Assembly: GCA_900104855.1 (NCBI GenBank)
Contig: FNSS01000001.1
Location: 5,270,001 to 5,334,000 of the forward strand
Direction of reading: 5' to 3'
Source of the DNA: Rhizobiales bacterium GAS188
GTDB taxonomy: Bacteria > Pseudomonadota > Alphaproteobacteria > Rhizobiales > Beijerinckiaceae
DNA length: 64,000 nt
The notes below the pieces were generated by a model that did no database searches, was not told the origin of the DNA, and saw only the letters and a program-made list of their open reading frames with translations. Below, in pieces: positions 9,475 through 18,315 of this stretch. A program made the translations under genes and the position numbers. Each line of letters starts with the position of its first letter. Within the stretch, counting starts at the first letter, position 1.

Positions 9475-10047
9475 TTATCTCCTCACCACATAGAGCTTGC
9501 CCGAACCCGAGATCCGATAAGTCTGCTTGAGCCGGCGATTGAGCTCCGGGAGGAAGCGGATACCGATCTCCCGATTGCGCTGCCAAACGATCTCCGCCGT
9601 CTCGATCGACAATCTCAAATCGTCGAAGAGGCGGATCTGGGCCGGGAGTTTCGCGTTCGTTCTCAGGCGAAGCCGGGCTCCGGTATCGGACCGATCGCGA
9701 ATCTGGCATTCGCCGATGAAGGTGCTGTCGAGCTTGGCGACCCGGCCGGAACACAGATAAGTACGCCGCCGCGCCGCGGCGCGCAGATTCCCACCGTTCG
9801 GCGCGGCGACCGGATCCCTGACACGCCCCATGGCCGCGTCCCAGGATGCGAGCGCATTGCGCAACTGGCGCAACAGCCAGTCGCGCAGCGATCCAGCCCT
9901 GATTTCGGCGACTTGGGGAATTGACTTGCTCATGTGGAGAACGAAGCGACCGACCGATGCCCCCTGACCTCGCCCCAGTCGCGGCTCGACTCCGAGCAAG
10001 GTGATCACGATCGCCTCATAGCGCGATCCGGCGCCTGAGGCACGCAT
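9475..10047 (-). CDS. PilZ-domain protein
   Basis: 190 residues from the ATG at 10047; a second in-frame ATG at 9933 would give 152 residues, and neither has a clear ribosome site, so the start is unsettled. The last 100 residues are a PilZ domain: RRRTYLCSGRV supplies the RxxxR c-di-GMP motif and RDRSDTGARLRL the DxSxxG motif, ending with VWQRNREIGIRF. Both ligand motifs are intact, so c-di-GMP binding is likely. The N-terminal part is not recognised. The 150 bp upstream (10048-10196) are AT-rich compared with the surroundings and probably hold its promoter. Confidence 0.85.
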   Translation of the reverse strand: MRASGAGSRYEAIVITLLGVEPRLGRGQGASVGRFVLHMSKSIPQVAEIRAGSLRDWLLRQLRNALASWDAAMGRVRDPVAAPNGGNLRAAARRRTYLCSGRVAKLDSTFIGECQIRDRSDTGARLRLRTNAKLPAQIRLFDDLRLSIETAEIVWQRNREIGIRFLPELNRRLKQTYRISGSGKLYVVRR

Positions 10048-10196
10048 TTCTTGGAAATTTGGTGAGCCTATACTTACTTGGGCTCTTTATTTTGTCTTAC
10101 ATGCAATCTATAGTTGTGAACCTGTAGCCAATGCTTATTGACGAGATTTCGTCGATATACTTCGTGCCCGTCCCGCCTTCATGGATCATGCGTGAT

Positions 10197-10826
10197 CTAG
10201 CGCAGGCCGATCGTCACGACGACGCAGCCATTGCCCAGGGTCGGCATCAGGAGGCTGCGCGTCCCAGCCTTCGTCTCGATCATCGGGATGGATCGCAAGA
10301 CCGCGATCGTATTGCCGAGCTCCGGTTGCAGCGCCGTGCAGGGCCGGGCGACCGGGTAGACCTGCACGATCTGCCCATGGCAGGTGTTCGAGCCGGTCGG
10401 CGCGGCGAGCAGCACGGCTGCCCCGTTCGGGATCGCCTGATTGCTGTAGCTCAAGCCGAGGATCGACTGGAACAGATTGTCGTTCGGGGCGGACGTCGCC
10501 CAGGTGGAGATCGCCGCATAGGCGCCATCGACGACACTGCCCGACTCCGCCGCCACCATGTCCATGCAAGTGGTGATCTTGGCCTGCCGCGCATGCAGGA
10601 CCGGCTGCGGCTCGGCGGCGAAGGCCGCCGGAGTGGGGCCGGTCGTCGCCGCGCGAGCAACCGACTGCATCTCGGCCGCTTCCTTCACCGGAGCCTTCGC
10701 CGGCGGCCTCTGAACGGCTGCGCTTGGGGGCGCGCTGCGCAGCTCGGCGCCCGCCATCTCACGGATGAACGGCAGGCTGAAGGCGAGCCCGGCGACGGCG
10801 GCGCCGAGGAGAAGGCCGAGCTTCAT
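10197..10826 (-). CDS. Small exported protein coupled to the trimeric adhesin gene
   Basis: 209 residues from the ATG at 10826, which follows GGAGGG at some distance. A GTG at 10922, directly after the adhesin stop codon, could also start it (241 residues). The N-terminus MKLGLLLGAAVAGLAFSLPF is a signal peptide or membrane anchor, then a proline/alanine-rich linker (about 35-80) and a C-terminal domain with four cysteines, probably two disulfides. No family is recognised. Trimeric autotransporters elsewhere have dedicated helpers encoded beside them (SadB with SadA, TpgA with Ata), so a role in display or stability of the adhesin is a reasonable inference, not shown by sequence. Confidence 0.75.
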   Translation of the reverse strand: MKLGLLLGAAVAGLAFSLPFIREMAGAELRSAPPSAAVQRPPAKAPVKEAAEMQSVARAATTGPTPAAFAAEPQPVLHARQAKITTCMDMVAAESGSVVDGAYAAISTWATSAPNDNLFQSILGLSYSNQAIPNGAAVLLAAPTGSNTCHGQIVQVYPVARPCTALQPELGNTIAVLRSIPMIETKAGTRSLLMPTLGNGCVVVTIGLR

Positions 10827-10922
10827 CGAAATGGCGGACCCTCCATCATCAGGATGGGCTTGCTCGACCCGGCTCGCCGGCGGCTTCCGGGCGGTCCGGA
10901 ACCGGCTAGTGAATCCGAACAC

Positions 10923-12971
10923 TCAGAACTCGCCCTGCAGCCCGACGCGTGCGACCTGGTTGTTGTTGCCGCCATAGGAATAACCGGCCGTGACCGCGAG
11001 CGGGATCGTCATGTCGAGCCTGTGCGCCATCGAGCCGCCGAAGCCCATTTGGCCCTTGAAGGTCGCGGTGTTCAAAGTCCAGCTGGTCCGCCCCGGAGCT
11101 GACGGCATGGGGGCTGCCGCCATGGCGGCGGTCGCCGCGATCCCGCCGCGCTCCTCGGTGCGGATCTTGCGCGACAGCAACGCGAGGCCGGTGATCTCGT
11201 TTTGCATCTGGCCGTATTCGCTGTTCAAATTGCCGACGCTATTGGCGAGCGTCGTCGGATCGAAACCGGCAAGCGTCGCGAGATTGCCGTTGGGGTCGGC
11301 GGTGACGAGTTGCACGGGCCCGCTCTGGGCCGCCCTGCTCGAGGCGGACGAGATGCCGGAGAGCGTGTAGGTGTTGGATTTGCCGCCGATCGCCACCTGG
11401 TTCGCGCGCGTCGTCGCGACTCCTTGCCCGATGGCCGTCGAGTTGGCGAAGGCGGCAGTGGCGCCCTGTCCGAAGGCCGAGGAGAAATCGCCGCTCGCCT
11501 GCGCGCCCTGGCCGACCGCCGAGGAGGCGTTGCCGGAAGCGAGCGCATTCGCGCCGAGCGCCAGCGAATTATTGCCCGACGCCGTCGCCGATTGGCCCAA
11601 GGCGGTCGCCGGGACGCCGGAGGCGATGGCGCCCTGGCCGATCGCCGTCGCCCCAGCCGCGCTCGCCGTCGCCCCATAGCCCATCGCGGTGCTGGCTTGG
11701 GCCGATGCCGTGCTGCCCTGTCCGGTCGCGGTGCTGCCCTGGCCCGATGCCATGCTGCCTTGTCCGAAGGCCGAGGAGAAATCGCCGGTCGCTTGCGCGC
11801 CTTGGCCGGCCGCCGAGGAGGCGTTGCCGGAAGCGAGCGCATTCGCGCCGAGCGCCAGCGAATTATTGCCCGATGCCGTCGCCAATTGGCCCAAGGCGGT
11901 CGCCGGGTCGCCCGAGGCGATGGCGCCCTGGCCGATCGCCGTCGCTCCGGTGGCGCTTGCGGTCGCGCCAAAGCCCATCGCAGTCGTGTTGTCTGCGGTC
12001 GCGCCATAGACGTTCGAGGTCACTGTTGATCCCGTCCCGAAGGCCACTGCCTGGTTGCCCGTCGCCTCGCTTCCTTGCCCATAGGCACTGCTGTAATCGC
12101 CTGATGCCAGGCTGAAATCGCCAGTCGCCGTGCTGGCTTGCCCGGAAGCCAGGCTGCGGTGCCCTGTGGCCGTGCTGAACTGGCCGGTTGCCTCGCTGGT
12201 CTGGCCGGTCGCGGTGCTGTCGAGGCCTGATGCCAGGCTTCTCATTCCCGTGGCGGTACTGAAATCACCAAAGGCCGCGCTGCCCTCGCCGGTCGCAGAG
12301 GTGAATTGACCCGATGCGGTGCTATTGGCTCCGGTTGCGGTGCCGAATTTGCCTGACGCCAGACTGCCCTGGCCAGTCGCGGTCGCGATGCTTCCCGTCG
12401 CCTGGCTGCCTTGGCCGGTGGCGGTGCTGTAATCGCCCGACGCCCTGCTCGCCTGCCCGAGCGCAGTGCTGTTGACAGCCATCGCCAGGCTGGCTTCGCC
12501 GATGGCGGTGGCGTTATCGAAGGACGCCGCGCCGCCGGAGCCGATGGCCGTGCTGAAAAGACCCGAGGCCCGGCTGTTCACGCCGACCGCGATGCCGCCG
12601 CCGCCCGAGGCGACGCTGGCGGCACCTATGGCGGTGCCGAACACGCCCGTTGCGGTGCTCTGTTGTCCGATGGCCGTGCCGTAATTGCCGGACGCTGTGC
12701 TCGCGTAGCCGAAGGCGGCGCTGCCCACTCCCACCGCCTGCGCGGCATCTCCGATCGCAGTCGAGCCGCCATGCAGCACCCCGGTGGCCACCGCCCCATT
12801 GCCCCCTTGCAAGGAATCATCGGCGACTCCGGTGACCGTGATGGTTTCGGCGGCGTTTGCACCATTGGCCGACAGGGCGACCACAGCCGTTGCCGACAAT
12901 AACACCGCCAAGAGCGTGCGAGGTCTGCTCGATCGTGTCGACCAGGTCGGCTGGTTCATCTGAACGGTCAT
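10923..12971 (-). CDS. Trimeric autotransporter adhesin (YadA-like, type Vc secretion)
   Basis: 682 residues. Residues 1-40 form a signal peptide (TLLAVLLSATAVVALSANGANA). Residues 60-500 are YadA-type head repeats of 14 residues (pattern AxGxxSTAxGxxSxA). A short neck/stalk (NLNSEYGQMQNEITG) leads to the C-terminal YadA anchor of about 90 residues, rich in alternating hydrophobics and ending in Phe (RVGLQGEF). Three chains would form one 12-strand outer-membrane barrel exporting the head for binding to surfaces or host molecules. Two head segments are almost identical at DNA level (11467-11690 and 11761-11984). A small exported protein follows directly. The start could also be the Met at codon 5. 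Confidence 0.93.
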   Translation of the reverse strand: MTVQMNQPTWSTRSSRPRTLLAVLLSATAVVALSANGANAAETITVTGVADDSLQGGNGAVATGVLHGGSTAIGDAAQAVGVGSAAFGYASTASGNYGTAIGQQSTATGVFGTAIGAASVASGGGGIAVGVNSRASGLFSTAIGSGGAASFDNATAIGEASLAMAVNSTALGQASRASGDYSTATGQGSQATGSIATATGQGSLASGKFGTATGANSTASGQFTSATGEGSAAFGDFSTATGMRSLASGLDSTATGQTSEATGQFSTATGHRSLASGQASTATGDFSLASGDYSSAYGQGSEATGNQAVAFGTGSTVTSNVYGATADNTTAMGFGATASATGATAIGQGAIASGDPATALGQLATASGNNSLALGANALASGNASSAAGQGAQATGDFSSAFGQGSMASGQGSTATGQGSTASAQASTAMGYGATASAAGATAIGQGAIASGVPATALGQSATASGNNSLALGANALASGNASSAVGQGAQASGDFSSAFGQGATAAFANSTAIGQGVATTRANQVAIGGKSNTYTLSGISSASSRAAQSGPVQLVTADPNGNLATLAGFDPTTLANSVGNLNSEYGQMQNEITGLALLSRKIRTEERGGIAATAAMAAAPMPSAPGRTSWTLNTATFKGQMGFGGSMAHRLDMTIPLAVTAGYSYGGNNNQVARVGLQGEF
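11467..11984. repeat. Direct duplication inside the adhesin head
   Basis: The segments 11467-11690 and 11761-11984 match at nearly every base. Their offset is 294 bp, exactly seven 42-bp (14-residue) head repeats, so the copies stay in frame and in register. This points to recent unequal recombination or slippage. Confidence 0.85.
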
Positions 12972-13223
12972 CGCCTGTCCCTCGCTCGGACGCCGCGAAG
13001 CCGATGAGCGATATCCGCGTCACGTCGCTGCGCCTCCTCTATTTGCCGAGGCTCGGCCGTCCTGTCGTCGCAACGCGGGAAACACGGCTTCTCAGGCCGC
13101 GCAATTTCGGGCGCTTCGGTCGATCTGGTGGAAGCTGTTGATTTTCGGCAACAAACAGAATGAAGAGTGATGCCGCGCAACGGAGAAGAGATAGAAGTCA
13201 GCGAGCGGGGTCAGCCGTTCTCC

Positions 13224-14204
13224 TCAGCCGGCGCGGTCGGCTTGCGCCTTCCTGAACTCGTCCGGCGCCACGCCGTAGGCACGTCGAAATCCTCTGTAGA
13301 AGGTCGCGAGGCTCTCGAAGCCGCAGTGGAAGGCGATGTCGGCGATGCTGCGATGGCCATGGGCAGGCTGAAGCAGCAGCAGCCGGCTGCGCTCCAACCT
13401 GCAGGCGAGGACATGGCGCGCGAAGCTGGTGCCGAGCGGCTCGAATAGGAGGTGCAACTGACGGACGGAGATGCCGAGCGCGCCGGCCACGCAAGCCGGA
13501 TCGAGGCCGCGCTTGTCGAGATTGAGCTCGATGAATTGCTTCGCTGCTTGCAGCCGCGCGGCCCGCACCGCATGCCTGCCGACCTCGTGTTCCGACGGAG
13601 CAAGTCCGTAGGTGATCGCGCTCAGGCTGGCGAGTGTCTGCATCGCGCCATCGGCCTGCACCCCACGCAGATGTGGGAGCTGTTTGACGAACGCATCGAA
13701 ATAGCTGGACAGAAGATTGCCGATTCCGCCCGAGTGGGACACGATCCGCACCGGCACGTCGAAGGCGCTCACCAGCAAGGGCGCAATGAAACGGCGTGGT
13801 ATCTTCAAGATCAGATGATGGTAGTGGCCCAGTGATCTCGACGTAAAGGGCCGGTCCAAATCGCCGAGCAGCAGCATGCCGCTCTCGGTGACGATATCGT
13901 CCTGGTAGCCGAACCCGAACCACGCCGGATGGTGTAGCTCCCGATACAGCGAGATCGAATCCTCGCGGGCGCCTCTCGCTTCGCTTTGGGTTCTCGCAAC
14001 ACGGTGAGAGGTCGCGCGGACCTCCAGCAATGCCGCATCGCCAATCGTGCTCGATGTGATCGCGCCATTGAAGCTGGCGTGTTCGACCGCCTCGAATTCG
14101 GGAGTCACTCCGGCAAAATTGGCGCAAACCACTTCGCGCCAATAGCCGAAACGCTCATTTTCGGGAACGTCGACCGTCGACCAGGATCGCGACACAGAAT
14201 CCAT
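13224..14204 (-). CDS. AraC-family transcriptional regulator
   Basis: 326 residues. The N-terminal 180 residues resemble the AraC-binding-like domain found in regulators such as FeaR/NphR (FGYWREVVCANFAGVTPEF near residue 20; LGHYHHLILKIPRR near 125). The C-terminal 100 residues carry two helix-turn-helix motifs (DPACVAGALGISVRQLHLLFE and RSIADIAFHCGFESLATFYRGFRRAYG). Upstream of it lies 370 bp with paired palindromes; downstream, 13000-13223, nothing is recognised. It is not obviously linked to the adhesin or the glutathione transferase beside it, so its target is unknown. Confidence 0.9.
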   Translation of the reverse strand: MDSVSRSWSTVDVPENERFGYWREVVCANFAGVTPEFEAVEHASFNGAITSSTIGDAALLEVRATSHRVARTQSEARGAREDSISLYRELHHPAWFGFGYQDDIVTESGMLLLGDLDRPFTSRSLGHYHHLILKIPRRFIAPLLVSAFDVPVRIVSHSGGIGNLLSSYFDAFVKQLPHLRGVQADGAMQTLASLSAITYGLAPSEHEVGRHAVRAARLQAAKQFIELNLDKRGLDPACVAGALGISVRQLHLLFEPLGTSFARHVLACRLERSRLLLLQPAHGHRSIADIAFHCGFESLATFYRGFRRAYGVAPDEFRKAQADRAG

Positions 14205-14401
14205 GGACTCTGATTTTCCAGCAACTGGCAGCAGCGATTGCCATTCGAGGACACGAGCTAGGTTGCAATGATACGGATTTCAACGGTCGAGCAAACAAAA
14301 ATCTCGTAAGACTATTCCGTTCGGCAATATTGCGCTCGATGAGATGGTTCTTTGCGTGAGTTGAGAAAGCTTGGTCGCGTGGGGGGCCGGCGGGCGCGTC
14401 T

Positions 14402-14556
14402 CCTTCTCCCGCCCTTTCGCGGGAGAAGGTGCAAATCTTGAACAGAAAAACTCTGCGCAGTGAGGGCGGATGAGGGACGCCGGTGAAGCGCTCAACCGTC
14501 CCTCATCCGCCTCGGCTGCGCCTCGGCACCTTCTCCCGCGAAAGGGCGGGAGAAGG
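14402..14556. repeat. Paired inverted REP-like palindromes, family A
   Basis: Two hairpins with 11-bp perfect stems (CCTTCTCCCGC/GCGGGAGAAGG at 14402-14429 and 14529-14556) are inverted copies of each other. Complementary tails between them (GAGGGCGGATGAGGGACG and CGTCCCTCATCCGCCTC-like) let the whole unit fold as one cruciform. The rest of the 14205-14577 gap shows nothing else. Confidence 0.85.
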
Positions 14557-14577
14557 AACGCGCACGAATGGCCTGCC

Positions 14578-15219
14578 TCAGGCGGCTGCTTTCAGCTTTT
14601 CGAGCTCGGTGCGCTGCATGCTGGGGCGGGTCTGCATGCGCTCGATCCAGCGCTGCAGCTTGCCGCCCTTCATGATCTCGCGGCCTTCCGGTGTGATTGA
14701 GAAATAGAAGATATGGGGCGCGAGCATCAGGTCGGCGATCGAAAGCTGATCGCCCGCGAGATAGGCATCGCCCATCAGCCCCTCGATGGCGCGCACGCAA
14801 TTGATCGCATTGGGCTTCGCCGCCTCGATGCCCGCCTCGTCCGGCGTGCCTCCCATCATCGGCACGACGATGCGCTGGAAGGAGATCGTGGCGCTGGCTT
14901 GGGGAAAGAAATACCAGTCATTGATGCCGACGAGCTGATTCATGCGGGCCCGCGCCCGTGGCTCCTTCGGCTGAAGGGGCGGCTCGGGGGAGAGATCGTC
15001 GAGATAGCGCAGGATCGCCTGCGTCTCGTAGAGGCGGAAATCGCCGTGATCGACCACGGGAACGCGGCCGAAGGGATGGCGGGCGAGATGTTCAGGCGTC
15101 TTGCTCGACCCCATCGGCATCGCGACGAAGCGATAGGAGACACCCTTCTCCTCGAAGCCCAACAGAGCGCCCCGTACGTAGGGGCTGCCGGGCACTCCGT
15201 AGACGGTGAATTCGGCCAT
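14578..15219 (-). CDS. Glutathione S-transferase family protein
   Basis: 213 residues, usual for a cytosolic GST. Residues 1-80 form the thioredoxin-like domain: VYGVPGSPYVRGALLGFEEK holds the likely catalytic serine/tyrosine region, FGRVPVVDHGDFRLYETQAI gives the cis-proline (VPV) and the ET pair that binds the gamma-glutamyl group. Residues 95-205 form the helical C-terminal domain with the LSIADLMLAPH capping motif. It would conjugate glutathione to electrophiles; the specific class is not determined. It lies 45 bp from the AHSA1/ArsR pair on the same strand, so cotranscription is possible. Confidence 0.9.
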   Translation of the reverse strand: MAEFTVYGVPGSPYVRGALLGFEEKGVSYRFVAMPMGSSKTPEHLARHPFGRVPVVDHGDFRLYETQAILRYLDDLSPEPPLQPKEPRARARMNQLVGINDWYFFPQASATISFQRIVVPMMGGTPDEAGIEAAKPNAINCVRAIEGLMGDAYLAGDQLSIADLMLAPHIFYFSITPEGREIMKGGKLQRWIERMQTRPSMQRTELEKLKAAA

Positions 15220-15264
15220 GACGCATCTCCTCTGCTGGTCTGAGTTTGTAAGCTTCAGCCACTC

Positions 15265-15741
15265 CTAGCCGGCGGCCGCCACCGCTTGCGCATAGGCGTC
15301 CAGGATACCGGCCCAGCCATTCGGCGAATCGAAGGATTCCCGCATGGCTTCGGCCTTGTCGCCGAGGCGCTCGAGATTGCGGTGCTCGAGCTCGACGCGT
15401 GTCAAGCCGCCTTCGATTTGCGTGAAGCGGATCTCGACCTCTGTGATCAGGTCCGGGTCGAAGCGCCAATCGCCGCTGATCTGCCAGGCGAGCGTCACAC
15501 GGTGCGGCGGCTCGAAGGCGAGCACGTGTCCCCAATCGGTCGTCGTGCCGTCCTCGTCCTCGCCGTACCAGCGCCCGCCGACGCGCGGCTCGATCACCGC
15601 CGTCTTCAGCTTGCCCTTGCTGATCGTGTGCGAATGCGGCCACCAGTCGCCAAATCCCGCCGTGAACACCTCGAAGGCGCGTTCCGGGCTCGCCTTGACC
15701 TCGACGCTGCGACGCACGGGAGCGGGCTGGATGGTCCTCAT
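15265..15741 (-). CDS. SRPBCC/AHSA1-family protein
   Basis: 158 residues spanning one START-like (SRPBCC) fold: VRRSVEVKASPERAFEVFT at the first strand, GGRWYGEDEDGTTTDWGHVLAFEPPHRVTLAW in the middle, and the C-terminal helix WAGILDAYAQAVA. The family binds hydrophobic ligands in a deep cavity. The gene overlaps the upstream ArsR-type gene by four bases, a translationally coupled pair seen in many bacteria, where the regulator probably controls its partner. Ligand unknown. Confidence 0.9.
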   Translation of the reverse strand: MRTIQPAPVRRSVEVKASPERAFEVFTAGFGDWWPHSHTISKGKLKTAVIEPRVGGRWYGEDEDGTTTDWGHVLAFEPPHRVTLAWQISGDWRFDPDLITEVEIRFTQIEGGLTRVELEHRNLERLGDKAEAMRESFDSPNGWAGILDAYAQAVAAAG

Positions 15742-16121
15742 TTGCGCGTGTCCCCAAGATTTTTGTCAGATCGTTGAGCTTTGTCGGATCGTTCGGGCTT
15801 GGACTTGCGCTCGACCTCTGCCTTGAAGGCGTCGAGCGCTACCCCCCAGAATTGATCGAGCCAGGCGCGGATGGCACCAAGCCCGGCCGGGTCGATGCGG
15901 TAGACGCGGCGCGTGCCTTCCGCCTGGTCTATCACCAGCCCAGCCTGTTTCAGAGCCTTGAGATGCTGCGACACCGCGGGACGGCTGACCGGCAATCCCG
16001 CGGCGATCTCGCCGACCGCGGCAGGCCCTGACGCAAGGCGCTCGAATACATGCCTGCGGGTGGGATCCGCAAGAGCAGTGAGGGCGAGTTGGGCATTGAG
16101 GGCAAGTTGAGCGTTAGCCAT
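15738..16121 (-). CDS. ArsR-family transcriptional regulator
   Basis: 127 residues. A winged helix-turn-helix covers residues 10-85 (LADPTRRHVFERLASGPAAVGEIAAGLPVSRPAVSQHLKALKQAGLV), typical of the ArsR subgroup that pairs with AHSA1 proteins. No cysteine metal-binding motif is present, so it is not a classical metal sensor. The C-terminal tail is lysine/arginine/serine rich. It starts the pair and overlaps the AHSA1 gene by an ATGA junction, so it probably autoregulates the two genes. Confidence 0.9.
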   Translation of the reverse strand: MANAQLALNAQLALTALADPTRRHVFERLASGPAAVGEIAAGLPVSRPAVSQHLKALKQAGLVIDQAEGTRRVYRIDPAGLGAIRAWLDQFWGVALDAFKAEVERKSKPERSDKAQRSDKNLGDTRK

Positions 16122-16201
16122 AGCTAACGGTAAGGAGCAGCTTACGCTATGTCAATAGGCGGCGGGCAGCCGCACGGCCGCTCCAATACCCCGGCGCGGC
16201 G

Positions 16202-16660
16202 TCAATCCTGACCGGAGGCCATTGCGGCAGGGCGCCAGCCGGGCGGGGCCATCTCGAAGCCTGCGAACTCGAAACCCGGCGCGACCGTGCAGGAAAGGAG
16301 CGTCCAGTCACCCAGGCTCCGCGCACTTTGCCAGGCTCCGGCGGGCACCACCGCCTGCGGCCGCTCGCCGGCCTGAAGATCGGCGCCGAGGAGATTTCTA
16401 TGCAGGCCATGCCCGTCGCTGCTGACCGACAGAGCGAGCGGCGAACCTGCATGCCAGAGCCAGATCTCGACCGCGTCGACGCGATGCCAATGCGAGACCT
16501 CGCCTTTCGCCAGCAGGAAATGGATCGCCGTCGAGGCGGCACGCCCGCCCTCGATGCGGCGGGTGTCGCGAAAGGTCTCGCGATACCACCCGCCTTCGGG
16601 GTGCGGCGCGAGGCCGAGCATGCTGATCACCTCGGCCGCCGAAGGGGAGGGCGTCTGCAT
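16202..16660 (-). CDS. DUF985 cupin-superfamily protein
   Basis: 152 residues, standard size for the DUF985 (cupin_5) family. The signature LGLAPHPEGGWYRETFRDTR is at residues 16-35, followed by the cupin strand AIHFLLAKGEVSHWHRVDAVEIW with HxH metal ligands, and AWQSARSLGDWTLLSCTVAPGFEF near the end. Structures are known for the family but the reaction is not. It lies 32 bp downstream of the glyoxalase II gene on the same strand and may share its transcript. Confidence 0.9.
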   Translation of the reverse strand: MQTPSPSAAEVISMLGLAPHPEGGWYRETFRDTRRIEGGRAASTAIHFLLAKGEVSHWHRVDAVEIWLWHAGSPLALSVSSDGHGLHRNLLGADLQAGERPQAVVPAGAWQSARSLGDWTLLSCTVAPGFEFAGFEMAPPGWRPAAMASGQD

Positions 16661-16692
16661 GTCCGTCGGGGCGGCTGCTCAGAACCTGTTCT

Positions 16693-17460
16693 TCAGAATC
16701 TATTCTTGCGCGCACGCAGCTCGGCGAAGACAGCGCTCGCATCGGCGCCCGCCATGCCGACCGCGTTCTGCACCTGCGGATCGCCGGCGCGCAGGAAGGG
16801 GTTCGTCGCCTTCTCCTCGGCGAGCGTGGTCGGCACGGTGAGCTTGTCGGCGCCGCGCAGCCGCTCGATCTCGGCGTAGCGCGCCTTCAGCGCCGCATTC
16901 GCTCCGTCGACCGAGAGTGCGAACCTCGCATTCGAAAGCGTGTATTCGTGCCCCGACCAGATGCGCGTCTCGTCCGGCAGGGCGGCGATGCGCTGCAGCG
17001 AAGACCAAAGCACCGACGGGGTCGCCTCGCTCACGCGGCCGCAACCGAGCGTGAAGATGGTATCGCCGGCAAAGAGCGCGTTCTCCTTCTGGAACCAATA
17101 AGAGATGTGATCGGCGCAGTGACCGGGCGTGTCGAGCACCAGGCCGATGAGCTCGCCGACCTTGACCTTGTCGCCTTCGGCAACCAGCTCGTCGGCATCG
17201 GGCACCTGCGCCGCCGCCTTCTTTGGAGCGATGACGCGGGCGCCGGTCGCTTTCTTCAGGGCCGGGATGCCCTGCACATGATCGGAATGGCGATGCGTGA
17301 CGATGATGTCGGTGAGACGCCAATTGCGCTCGCGCAGCGCGCGCTCGACGGCTTCGGCTTCCGGCACGTCGACGCTTGCGGTCGCGCCGGTCGCCTCGTC
17401 ATGGATCAGCACGCCGATATTGTCGGAGAGGCACGGGAATGTGTGGAATGCGGCCGGCAT
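16693..17460 (-). CDS. gloB: Hydroxyacylglutathione hydrolase (glyoxalase II)
   Basis: 255 residues from the ATG at 17460; a longer frame to 17727 runs through a dispersed repeat and is rejected. The metallo-beta-lactamase fold has THRHSDH near residue 56 (binuclear metal site), TPGHCADHISYW near 112, LFAGDTIFTLGCGR near 130, and GHEYTLSNARFAL near 172. The last third is the glyoxalase II-specific helical domain ending in ATNPFLRAGDP. It hydrolyses S-D-lactoylglutathione to lactate and glutathione in methylglyoxal detoxification. The second metal motif is HSDH rather than the commoner HxWDH, otherwise the enzyme looks complete. Confidence 0.93.
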   Translation of the reverse strand: MPAAFHTFPCLSDNIGVLIHDEATGATASVDVPEAEAVERALRERNWRLTDIIVTHRHSDHVQGIPALKKATGARVIAPKKAAAQVPDADELVAEGDKVKVGELIGLVLDTPGHCADHISYWFQKENALFAGDTIFTLGCGRVSEATPSVLWSSLQRIAALPDETRIWSGHEYTLSNARFALSVDGANAALKARYAEIERLRGADKLTVPTTLAEEKATNPFLRAGDPQVQNAVGMAGADASAVFAELRARKNRF

Positions 17461-17547
17461 GATGGCTCCTGCGGTTAAGGCCGCTGCCATAGCACGGCGC
17501 ATCCCCCTTTCGGAAGCGCGACGCGGCAAGGCACGGGAGAATCGGGT

Positions 17548-17637
17548 GGGACAGCGACCGTCCCGGTCGCTCTTCCTTCCCGGCGGTGGCGGCCTCGCCG
17601 TTCGCAAGTGCGGGCGAGACGCCGCGGTCGCAGGTCC
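17548..17637. repeat. Dispersed intergenic element, family B
   Basis: It carries a GCGACCG/CGGTCGC stem (17554-17570), then CTTCCTTCCCGGCGGTG, TTCGCAAGTGCGGGCGAG, and ends near CGCGGTCGC. Almost the same series occurs at 60516-60600, and in reverse order at 27984-28068 and 50144-50248. It fills the gap between gloB and the L,D-transpeptidase gene. Confidence 0.8.
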
Positions 17638-17641
17638 TGGT

Positions 17642-18151
17642 TCAGGGCTCCACCAGGACGACGGTGCCGACCGAGACCCGCTCATAGAGATCGATGATAT
17701 CGGAGTTGAACATGCGGATGCAGCCATAGCTCGCGAATTTGCCGATGCTGCTTGGCATGTTCGTGCCGTGAATGGCGTATTCGCCGCGATCGAGGGTCAA
17801 GGCCCTTTCGCCCATCGGATTATGCGGTCCGGGCGGGATGACGGCCGGCATCCAGGGCTTGTCGCGCTTGACCTCGTCGGGCGGCGACCAGGCAGGGCGC
17901 ACATATTTGCCGTCGACGCGCGCAAAACCGCGCCATTGCTTGCCCGGCTTGCCGACGGCGACCGGATAGGCGACGGCCGCGCCATTGCCGAGCGTCAGCA
18001 ACAGGCGCCGCTCATGGGTGCGGATGACGATCATCCCCGGTGCGTAGCTTCCCCCGACCAGCTCGAGGCGCGCGGCCTCGGCGGGCGCTGCCGCCGACCA
18101 GGCCCCCAGCACCAGGGCCGATAGCAGATAGAGCCGATGCAAGCGTGTCAT
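17642..18151 (-). CDS. L,D-transpeptidase (YkuD domain)
   Basis: 169 residues from the ATG at 18151 (MTRLHRLYLLSALVLG); the upstream ATG at 18193 would add 14 acidic residues before the signal peptide. A Sec signal peptide ends near AEAA. The YkuD catalytic domain covers the rest, with the active-site block HGTNMPSSIGKFASYGCIRM (Cys near residue 145). Members form 3-3 peptidoglycan crosslinks or attach proteins to peptidoglycan in the periplasm, a feature prominent in Hyphomicrobiales. No accessory domain is present. A second member lies at 25493-26095. Confidence 0.93.
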   Translation of the reverse strand: MTRLHRLYLLSALVLGAWSAAAPAEAARLELVGGSYAPGMIVIRTHERRLLLTLGNGAAVAYPVAVGKPGKQWRGFARVDGKYVRPAWSPPDEVKRDKPWMPAVIPPGPHNPMGERALTLDRGEYAIHGTNMPSSIGKFASYGCIRMFNSDIIDLYERVSVGTVVLVEP

Positions 18152-18315
18152 TTTGTCGTTCTCCCCGTCCGTCGCTTCGGGTGCATAGTCCAATGTTCTA
18201 TTGAATGCAGCAATCCGGCAGTCTTAACCCTAAATGATCGAATTTTAGCGATAATGGATACATGTGATTTCGTATTACTACAGTTGATGCTCGTAGAGCG
18301 CCACTGGGCGCACTT

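Noticed and set aside
16693-17727. Long start of glyoxalase II at 17727
   Set aside because: The extra 89 codons translate the family-B repeat; the ATG at 17460 begins exactly at the conserved N-terminus.
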